Shown here: in pieces, positions 29,536-34,929 of the stretch | How positions within the stretch are numbered: position 1 is the first letter of the stretch | How the letters are laid out: each line of letters begins with the position of its first letter | IMG/VR virus record: IMGVR_UViG_3300045993_001215 | Coordinates: 1 to 34,929 of that record | DNA: 34,929 bases | Reading direction: 5' to 3' (one strand) | Source of the DNA: a virus | Translations under genes and position numbers: made by a program | The notes under the pieces: model-generated | What the model saw: the letters and a program-made list of their open reading frames with translations, nothing else | What the model was told of the DNA's origin: nothing | Databases searched by the model: none

Positions 29536-29895
29536 TTAACGTGGCAAGTTATATGCACGCCCTTGATTATCGACCCAGAGACCCGAGCGATAAGAATATG
29601 TCAGCCGAGTGCCGTCCTGCAGATAAACCACAGGTGGTTGTTCGACATACACAGGTGGAGCTGAGTAATACACTGGGGGTGGAGCAACGTATACTGGGGC
29701 TTGCTGAACAATCACAGGTTGCTGATTCTGGTAAATGGCCGCGGCACCCAATGCGCCGATCACTAGACCAATGCCCAGCGCACGGTCGTTATTTCCACCA
29801 TTACCACCGCGCTCGTTTCCTCTGTGTTGAGCAGAAGCAGTGAGAGCTACAGTAGCAAGTACGGTTGCGGCTACAATTTTGTTAAGTGTTTTCAT
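29536..29895 (-). CDS. Exported Pro/Tyr-rich protein
   Basis: 119 residues from ATG 29895 (AAGGAAATC upstream). MKTLNKIVAATVLATVALTA then SAQ is a classic Sec signal peptide with Ala-x-Ala-type cleavage near residue 22-23. The mature part has a Gly/Asn/Arg linker, a hydrophobic patch (ALGIGLVIGALGAAAIY) and a repeat region with APVYVAPPPVYYSAPPVYV. A C-terminal LTYSYRSGLWVDNQGRAYNL may be a small beta domain. It resembles bacterial envelope proteins; a phage copy suggests modification of the host envelope, for instance superinfection control. Confidence 0.82.
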   Translation of the reverse strand: MKTLNKIVAATVLATVALTASAQHRGNERGGNGGNNDRALGIGLVIGALGAAAIYQNQQPVIVQQAPVYVAPPPVYYSAPPVYVEQPPVVYLQDGTRLTYSYRSGLWVDNQGRAYNLPR

Positions 29896-29956
29896 ATGAT
29901 TTCCTTTTGGTCGAATTGATGATTTGTTAAACATACCGACCGTTATGTTATAACAA

Positions 29957-30850
29957 TTAGTTAGTAAGACTGTATTGAGCCATTTTGGCAAATTTTTCGC
30001 CTGTGAACTTTTGGCCGATGCGGATCACTTGGATCAGTGAGCGCATAGATACTTCACGAGCCTGTGCCTTGTACTGGTCGATGATCTTCAGGGCCGAGCG
30101 TTTGATGCTGATTTCAGTTTCAGGCATGAAAGCAGAATCTTCCAAGATGTGTTTCATACGTTCAATCTTCTCTTCCAGTTTCATGGACACATCAACACAA
30201 ACAGCACGGGTGCGCAAGGCTTGTGGGATTTTGTCCTTAGACAGGTTAGATATAAAGATAACGCCACCAGTGTAGCGGAAAGAGCGAGGCAGATCTTCAT
30301 CGCCGCGGCTTTCAGCATTCCAACACACAATCCGTTCGTCAGATGAATCCAAAGCGCTTTTCAGAACGTTGGCAGCATCAGCATCTTTGAACACTGAGTC
30401 ACAGTCATCCAAAACCAGAACCGAGTCTTTGTTTTCAAACAAAAGACGGTACAGAGCCTTGGCAGTCGAGTAACCCTTGATCACACGGTAGTGCTTACGA
30501 GGAAGAGCTTGACCTTCGACAAACGATTCCAGGTTCGACACATCAACGAAACCTTCGGCTTTCAAAGATTTGTTCACGGTGTAGGTTTTGCCAATGCCAC
30601 CAGAACCGGTCAAAATGACAGACGGTTGGATCTTTTCGGCAACCATGGAAACGTAGTTCTCAATGAACTCAAAACGTTCGTTGATGGAGAACTCAGATTC
30701 GGTAGCTTCAGTCACAGCTTCAGTCACGGCATTTTTACCGTAAGATTTCTTGAAGAGGTACTGAATGTGTGATTCGTTCTTAGATTTACGGACCTTGCCG
30801 TCTACATCTGTAAAGGAAAAGACACCAGAGTTGTTTTCGATTTTAGCCAT
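29957..30850 (-). CDS. AAA-type ATPase
   Basis: 297 residues from ATG 30850 (GGAAA upstream). Walker A LTGSGGIGKT (80-89), Walker B VLVLDDCDSVF (144-154), and the sensor/arginine-finger stretch QALRTRAVCVDV near 230. The N-terminal 60 residues are variable. It resembles single-ring AAA proteins that remodel nucleic acid or protein complexes; phages use them as loaders or chaperones. It has its own promoter (30884-30912). The exact function is unknown. Confidence 0.8.
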   Translation of the reverse strand: MAKIENNSGVFSFTDVDGKVRKSKNESHIQYLFKKSYGKNAVTEAVTEATESEFSINERFEFIENYVSMVAEKIQPSVILTGSGGIGKTYTVNKSLKAEGFVDVSNLESFVEGQALPRKHYRVIKGYSTAKALYRLLFENKDSVLVLDDCDSVFKDADAANVLKSALDSSDERIVCWNAESRGDEDLPRSFRYTGGVIFISNLSKDKIPQALRTRAVCVDVSMKLEEKIERMKHILEDSAFMPETEISIKRSALKIIDQYKAQAREVSMRSLIQVIRIGQKFTGEKFAKMAQYSLTN

Positions 30851-30883
30851 TTTATTTCCGTTGTGATTTGGAGAAGTTGGTTT

Positions 30884-30912
30884 ATTATAAAACAATGCTG
30901 AATATGTGTAAA
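30884..30912 (-). promoter_or_regulatory. Sigma70-type promoter for the AAA gene
   Basis: Minus strand TTTACA (30912-30907), 17 bp, TATAAT (30889-30884). The -35 begins right after the stop of the 57-residue gene. The spacer (CATATTCAGCATTG...) is close to that of the promoter 200 bp upstream, suggesting duplication. Confidence 0.83.
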
Positions 30913-31086
30913 TTAAAGCTTACGGCAACCAATGCCGAAACAGTTCTTCTTTTTCAGAAGGGACGAAAGATGCTTTTTGACAGCATCGGCAGTCGTTCTG
31001 AACGAATAATCTATTGCCATCCCGGCAGTAAAACCGATGACGGACTTCTGTTTCCAGAAGATTTCAAATTCGTATTTCGTTTCCAT
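30913..31086 (-). CDS. Small protein, possibly leaderless (57 aa)
   Basis: 57 residues from ATG 31086, opening METKYEFEIFWKQKSVIGFT; the end is Lys-rich with Cys51 and Cys56. No ribosome site precedes the ATG, and the promoter -10 at 31093-31098 would place the transcript start on or near the A of this ATG. It is flanked by two near-identical promoters. Function unknown. Confidence 0.55.
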   Translation of the reverse strand: METKYEFEIFWKQKSVIGFTAGMAIDYSFRTTADAVKKHLSSLLKKKNCFGIGCRKL

Positions 31087-31092
31087 GAATTG

Positions 31093-31121
31093 ATTATAAA
31101 CCAATGAGGAATATGTGTAAA
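31093..31121 (-). promoter_or_regulatory. Sigma70-type promoter
   Basis: Minus strand TTTACA (31121-31116), 17 bp, TATAAT (31098-31093). TTGGT precedes the -10. The expected start lies at about 31086, exactly at the downstream ATG. Confidence 0.8.
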
Positions 31122-31197
31122 TTATGCTACGAACGATCTATTTTGCTTGGGAATAGTAACATACCTACCCAGAACTGGACGATCATTCTACGACGAT

Positions 31198-31443
31198 TTA
31201 AGCAGGGCTCTTGATGATAGCCATGTTTCCATACGCATCAATATGTATCTTTGGAGCAAATATATCAACTCGATATTGATTTGGTTTAACTTCTTCACAT
31301 TCAAGATACGCACCGACATTCGAATACTTCTTAACCCATTTCATTAACTGTTTTACACGAGATAATGACACAAGTTTTGATTCAAGTTCATTTTTAGTGT
31401 AATTATAAATCTTTTCTGCTGAATCTGTAGAATATACTCTCAT
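31198..31443 (-). CDS. Unknown small protein (81 aa)
   Basis: 81 residues, opening MRVYSTDSAEKIYNYTKNEL, helical N-terminus (KQLMKWVKKYSN) and a beta-rich C-terminus (YRVDIFAPKIHIDAYG). Its ATG overlaps the upstream stop (ATGA). The 110 bases after it contain only a promoter and nothing recognisable. Function unknown. Confidence 0.7.
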   Translation of the reverse strand: MRVYSTDSAEKIYNYTKNELESKLVSLSRVKQLMKWVKKYSNVGAYLECEEVKPNQYRVDIFAPKIHIDAYGNMAIIKSPA

Positions 31444-31976
31444 TTGCCAATTCCTTTATCGATAACACACATACGAACTTCATTAAGCCGAGATAATGGC
31501 ACGGGATATTGGATATTAACCGATGCTTCAGAATCTGTACCCTGAGTCATAACGGACATTCCGAATTTCTTAGCAATATGTCGCATTGGGCCATTCTGTG
31601 ATAGGCAGACCATATAGATACGTGTTATCTGAAATTCTGTTACCAATTGATAACCCCGAGCAAAGAGCAGCTGACCGAGTTTCTGACCACGGTAATTCAC
31701 ATCGGTTGTGAACGCAAATTCAGCCACATCATTTCCTGTGGCCACATGTAAAGTGGCAATGAGATACTCTCCATCGTAAACACCATACCAGAAATTCAGT
31801 TGGTGTTCATCTGATAGTAGGGAATTCTCTACGTACATTGCCACTCGTTCGTCTGAGCAATTGTAACCAAAACGAAGATACCGGTCTTTTTCACCAAGTG
31901 CTATGATGTGGTTTACTATCTCCAACCCATGCCGCGCACGAAGTCGTATCAGTGAATAATCTTTAAAATCGGTCAT
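31440..31976 (-). CDS. GNAT-family N-acetyltransferase
   Basis: 178 residues. AEFAFTTDVNYRGQKLGQLL contains the RGxxxG acetyl-CoA motif, followed by RIYMVCLSQNGPMRHIAKKFGM, the N-x-x-x-x-x-x-(K)-F/G end pattern of GNAT folds. It transfers acetyl from acetyl-CoA to an amine; target unknown. Its ATG overlaps the dCMP deaminase stop (ATGA), so both come from promoter 32460-32488. Confidence 0.85.
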   Translation of the reverse strand: MTDFKDYSLIRLRARHGLEIVNHIIALGEKDRYLRFGYNCSDERVAMYVENSLLSDEHQLNFWYGVYDGEYLIATLHVATGNDVAEFAFTTDVNYRGQKLGQLLFARGYQLVTEFQITRIYMVCLSQNGPMRHIAKKFGMSVMTQGTDSEASVNIQYPVPLSRLNEVRMCVIDKGIGK

Positions 31977-32437
31977 GCTATAAATTTCTCAAGTCGGTTA
32001 AACATACGGCCGTATTTAGCACTGGTGTCCACAAACGATCTGTGTTCCTCTAGGAAGTAAACCTCTTTGATACCAGATTGCACCATCAGTGCAGCACATG
32101 GCATACAAGGAGAATGGGTTAGGAAAACCGTACCGCCTGCAATTGAAATACCACGTCTTGCAGCATGTGCAATAAGATTTGGTTCACAGTGGATTGTGTC
32201 TGGTTTTGTTACAAGATAAGGTTTTCCATGCGTATCAATAAGTGGATTTCCTTCTGAGTCCGTAAGCACATCTTCACAACAATTGTCCATGCCATGCACA
32301 GTACCATTGTAAGCAAATGCTACCATATCTCCACGGACATCACAAACCACACCGCCGACCTGAAGTCTAACGGCATACGATCTGAGAGCAGCCAGCTTGG
32401 CTACTTCCATGAAGAAAATTTGATCTTTTAGTTTCAC
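31973..32437 (-). CDS. cd: dCMP deaminase-like (cytidine/deoxycytidylate deaminase)
   Basis: 154 residues. The zinc site is HCEPNLIAHAA (His83, Glu85) and SPCMPCAALM (Cys111, Cys114). An upstream NCCED (Cys53, Cys54) recalls the additional metal site of T4 dCMP deaminase. Role: dCMP to dUMP, supplying dTMP synthesis and lowering the dCTP pool. It would support a modified-cytosine or thymine-rich genome. Own promoter at 32460-32488; T4 Cd is 193 residues, so this one is shorter. Confidence 0.9.
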   Translation of the reverse strand: MKLKDQIFFMEVAKLAALRSYAVRLQVGGVVCDVRGDMVAFAYNGTVHGMDNCCEDVLTDSEGNPLIDTHGKPYLVTKPDTIHCEPNLIAHAARRGISIAGGTVFLTHSPCMPCAALMVQSGIKEVYFLEEHRSFVDTSAKYGRMFNRLEKFIA

Positions 32438-32459
32438 ATTGAACCTTTCATTTAGTTCA

Positions 32460-32488
32460 ATTGTATCATAATAAGAAAGGGATGTAAA
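32460..32488 (-). promoter_or_regulatory. Sigma70-type promoter for dCMP deaminase
   Basis: Minus strand TTTACA (32488-32483), 17 bp, TACAAT (32465-32460). It lies between the stop of the 73-residue gene and the deaminase start. Confidence 0.8.
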
Positions 32489-32490
32489 AT

Positions 32491-32712
32491 CTATTTTAGC
32501 TCTGGGAACCAGCGACTGTGTTCGGACTCAAGTTCAAGTAGCGCAGATGCTATACTAAGACTAAAGCCTTTGCGTTCTAATCGGTCTCGTTCAATGAGAC
32601 CATTAACATAAGGCATAAATTCCTTTTCACCCCAAAATAATACCAAAGCTTGATACATCTCGGGCCGGAAGGATTTTATGATTTCTAGATTATCTTCAAT
32701 AATTGATAGCAT
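32491..32712 (-). CDS. Unknown small helical protein (73 aa)
   Basis: 73 residues from ATG 32712, chosen because GGAG stands 8 nt upstream; a GTG a few codons earlier would start in that site. MLSIIEDNLEIIKSFRPEMY then LVLFWGEKEF and a helical rest with charged residues. No motifs. It lies between an exported nuclease gene upstream and the deaminase promoter. Confidence 0.7.
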   Translation of the reverse strand: MLSIIEDNLEIIKSFRPEMYQALVLFWGEKEFMPYVNGLIERDRLERKGFSLSIASALLELESEHSRWFPELK

Positions 32713-32746
32713 AGACTTACTCCACACAAACCGGAGTTTTATTTAA

Positions 32747-33403
32747 TCAAAAATTCGTGGCCTGTTTGATCAAAGTGTTCACATATTTCTTCCCAAATTT
32801 GATTACTGGGGCATTTGTGGCATTTTGAGCATAGTAAAATTCAATCGGTAGATCATTCACATACACAATTTTCCAATATCCAGCAGGGACCGGGATGTTT
32901 GAACCAATTTTCTTGGGTTTGTTGTACATGGCCAATGTCACCACTTTGAAATCAACTGTACCGGCATCAAATTCTTTACGGATCTGATCTTCCATCTTTT
33001 TCCAAGAAACCTGGTTTAGTGTCGGTGCTTGCGGAGTCATATTGGTGAGAAGGAAAGTGTCATACATCTCGGTTGGACTAGATGCATCAGCTGCCGGAGC
33101 CATATGACCTCGGTCGAAACCAGATTTAGAATAATCTGTATTTACAGGACTTGCTGCTCCTACTCTAGAATCTGGTCTATAAGCATCTATTCTTGGTACC
33201 GATGCAGTAGGCTTAGATTTCTGCAATAATTCTACCGTCATAACAGTAGCTTTATTGCTTGCGTCAAATCTGCTTACATAGAATGAAGAACAAAGTTCTA
33301 CCGTTTTTGCTGGCATAGCAATGCCCTTGGGGTAAAATTTTGAACATGCAGCCCAAGAATTTACAACAAGAAATATAGAGAAAGCAAGGATTAGTTTTTT
33401 CAT
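32747..33403 (-). CDS. Exported DNA/RNA non-specific endonuclease (NucA/EndoG type)
   Basis: 218 residues. MKKLILAFSIFLVVNSWAA is a Sec signal peptide. The beta-beta-alpha-metal site is FDRGHMAPAAD (His100 catalytic), then LLTNMTPQAPTLN (Asn121, Asn130) and W134 nearby, the classic family pattern. It cleaves DNA and RNA without sequence preference. The signal peptide predicts a periplasmic or extracellular enzyme, which could degrade competing phage DNA at entry or released host DNA. Cys20 and Cys38 may form a disulfide. Confidence 0.92.
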   Translation of the reverse strand: MKKLILAFSIFLVVNSWAACSKFYPKGIAMPAKTVELCSSFYVSRFDASNKATVMTVELLQKSKPTASVPRIDAYRPDSRVGAASPVNTDYSKSGFDRGHMAPAADASSPTEMYDTFLLTNMTPQAPTLNQVSWKKMEDQIRKEFDAGTVDFKVVTLAMYNKPKKIGSNIPVPAGYWKIVYVNDLPIEFYYAQNATNAPVIKFGKKYVNTLIKQATNF

Positions 33404-33500
33404 TTAGTTATTTCGTCTAGTTTAGCATTTAGTTTATCAACCCATCCGCGGTTGCGCATTTCATAATTTATTAAATAGTACATAACTTTAAATATTTCTC

Positions 33501-34244
33501 ATGTATCATACAATCTATAAAACTACTAATCTACTTAACGGTAAAATCTACATTGGTAAACATTCCACGTCGGATCTTAATGATTCTTATTTGGGTTCTG
33601 GTTTACATCTAACTCGAGCCATTAACACTCATGGAAAAGAAAATTTCAGAAAAGAAATTCTTTTCGTATTTAATACTGAAGAAGAAGCATTTAAGAAAGA
33701 ACTTGAATTAGTAAATGAAACATTTGTTTCTAGAGATGATACATATAATCTGATGCTGGGTGGCCATGGTGCACCTTCTGGTGAGAATCATCCAATGTTT
33801 GGAAGAAATGGTGAATTGAATCCAATGTTCGGCAGACGACACACAGAAGAAACAAGAGAAAAAATATCAAATGCTAGAGAAAATCTAAGTGATGAATATA
33901 GACAACATATGTCAGATAGTCAAAAGGGTGAACTTGGATTTTGGTACGGTAAAAAAAGACCAGACCATTCAGAAGCTTTAAAAGGCAGATTTGCGGGGGA
34001 TAAAAATCCTAGATATGGCAAACCTGGTACTTTCCTGGGAAAACAGCACACAGAAGAAACAAGAGAAAAAATGTCTAAGGCAAATAAAGGTAGAAAAGCA
34101 TCTCAAGAAACAAAAGAAAAGTTAGCAAATATGCGCACGGGCATCAGATGGTGGTCCTGTGATGAATTGAAAATTAGTAAATATTCTAAAGAAGATAATT
34201 TAGATAAAAACTATGTTTGGTATAAAAGTACTAAGTACCGCTAG
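33501..34244 (+). CDS. GIY-YIG homing endonuclease (Seg-like) with NUMOD3-type repeats
   Basis: 247 residues. IYKTTN and KIYIGKHS (15-22) are the degenerate GIY-YIG motif pair, and Arg and Glu of the catalytic helix follow. From about residue 88 come repeats of the form HPMFGRNG, NPMFGRRHTEETREKIS, NPRYGKPG and GKQHTEETREKMSKANKGRK, the NUMOD3-like DNA-binding motifs of segA-type free-standing endonucleases. It sits on the plus strand, unlike its neighbours, is A-rich, and overlaps its tail-to-tail neighbour by 14 nt. It is a mobile gene that cuts intron- or gene-less alleles. Confidence 0.92.
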   Translation: MYHTIYKTTNLLNGKIYIGKHSTSDLNDSYLGSGLHLTRAINTHGKENFRKEILFVFNTEEEAFKKELELVNETFVSRDDTYNLMLGGHGAPSGENHPMFGRNGELNPMFGRRHTEETREKISNARENLSDEYRQHMSDSQKGELGFWYGKKRPDHSEALKGRFAGDKNPRYGKPGTFLGKQHTEETREKMSKANKGRKASQETKEKLANMRTGIRWWSCDELKISKYSKEDNLDKNYVWYKSTKYR

Positions 34245-34929
34245 AAATATTGTCTAATCTATCACTGAGTAGAGAAATAATTCCTCTATTTCTAAGATCC
34301 TTATAGAGTACATTTTCTATTGAAAATTCACCACCAGTTTCAAGACCGGCAGAGCGCATTTTCCAAAGCTTGGTTTTGAAGTCCAAAATATCTTGTTCCG
34401 TGCCAGACTTTACCAATTCTTTGGCCGTATGGATGTAGAACTGTACCTGGTCTAGCACCTTTGGATCTTTTAGAATATCCAACGAATCTAGATGTTTTGG
34501 AGCAATCAGCCATTTATCATGGAGTAGCGAATAGACGCCTTGACCATTTGGAAAATGTTCAGTTTCATTCTGAATGTAGTACTCAACTGGATAACCCTGC
34601 ATCTTGATCTCTGGGTGTGCCTTTGTCCATTCAGATTTCTTTTGGAAGTATTCAGTAGTATCCAAATCAATCTCATTGCACATGATATGAACGTCTATGT
34701 CTGAGAATTTGGTGTAGTTATAGTTACAATTTCCACCAGTCATTACGATGTCATTCACGGCTACTCTTGGTACATCGGCAAATGATGCAAACTTTCTGGC
34801 ATTCTTGACTAGGTAAGGAGCTATGCCATCTTTAAGCTCGGAGTTCTCCCAAAGCTTTGGGTTCAGCTTATCGTGGTATTTCAAAGTCAACTGGAACTTT
34901 TCTGAGATAAATTGTTTGAACGGAATCAC
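34231..34929 (-). CDS. Nucleotidyltransferase-like protein (possibly partial)
   Basis: At least 232 residues; the frame starts with GTG (codons IPFKQFISEKF) exactly at the window edge, so the true ATG may lie outside. MTGGNCNYNYTKFSDIDVHI (about 63-82) is the G-G/S...D-x-D motif of nucleotidyltransferase/RelA-SpoT-like folds. KYHDKLNPKLWEN and PEIKMQGYPVEYYIQNE follow. Similar proteins in phages often carry an FKQFI-type N-terminus seen in virion proteins, so they may be packaged. Substrate is unknown. Confidence 0.72.
   Translation of the reverse strand: MIPFKQFISEKFQLTLKYHDKLNPKLWENSELKDGIAPYLVKNARKFASFADVPRVAVNDIVMTGGNCNYNYTKFSDIDVHIMCNEIDLDTTEYFQKKSEWTKAHPEIKMQGYPVEYYIQNETEHFPNGQGVYSLLHDKWLIAPKHLDSLDILKDPKVLDQVQFYIHTAKELVKSGTEQDILDFKTKLWKMRSAGLETGGEFSIENVLYKDLRNRGIISLLSDRLDNISSGT

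Noticed and set aside
1-34929. CRISPR array, insertion sequence or attachment site
   Set aside because: No regularly spaced repeats, transposase or flanking terminal repeats were found; the only mobile gene is the homing endonuclease.

Overview
This window is part of a tailed-phage genome with a T4-type (Tevenvirinae-like or distant T4-superfamily myovirus) replication apparatus. The diagnostic genes are the clamp 45, clamp loader 44/62, translational repressor RegA, family B polymerase 43, recombinase UvsX, helicase 41, single-strand binding protein 32, DsbA and DexA. Moderate-to-low GC, tightly packed genes with ATGA or TAATG overlaps, and nearly uniform leftward (minus) transcription also fit a large lytic phage. 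Two exported proteins with Sec-type signal peptides suggest a Gram-negative host, but the host cannot be named from the sequence.

Layout, left to right (most genes read right to left). 1-3901: the start of a virion gene, five small membrane or coiled-coil proteins, a coiled-coil virion-like protein, a permuted papain-fold hydrolase and a small Ala-rich protein; candidate late-promoter motifs (TTAAATA-type) occur only here. 3946-13290: replisome block, transcribed 45-44-62-regA-hsp20-(small genes)-dsbA, then terminator plus new promoter, then 43, a P-loop protein, uvsX and 41. 13352-19366: a sugar-nucleotide and DNA-modification block (UDP-glucose dehydrogenase-like, UDP-xylose synthase-like, TET-associated-type glycosyltransferase), a chain of small overlapping genes, a MazG-type pyrophosphohydrolase and a DexA-type exonuclease. 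19367-19763: a divergent control region holding an apparent stand-alone structured RNA unit. 19764-21419: a rightward DinG/Rad3-like Fe-S helicase. 21409-25885: ClpP-like protease, RecB/Cas4-type nuclease, PhoH ATPase, FmdB zinc ribbon, small proteins, a helix-turn-helix protein and gp32, whose leader holds a candidate pseudoknot. 26008-28700: a Ro60-like (DUF2828, HEAT-like plus vWA) protein with a cytidylyltransferase, preceded by about 560 nt of highly structured non-coding sequence with its own promoter. 28701-33403: AAA ATPase, GNAT acetyltransferase, dCMP deaminase, exported nuclease and unknowns. 33501-34929: a GIY-YIG homing endonuclease and a nucleotidyltransferase-like protein cut by the window edge.

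Regulation is unusually readable. A dozen near-identical sigma70-type promoters (TTTACA/T, 16-18 bp, TATAAT-like) mark early/middle units on both strands, and several perfect hairpin terminators separate them. The most interesting items are the structured RNA region in front of the Ro60-like gene, the separate RNA unit at 19410-19621 with a mutually exclusive CTAGC pairing system, the gp32 leader pseudoknot together with loss of the gp32 zinc ligands, and the pentose-type DNA glycosylation cluster.
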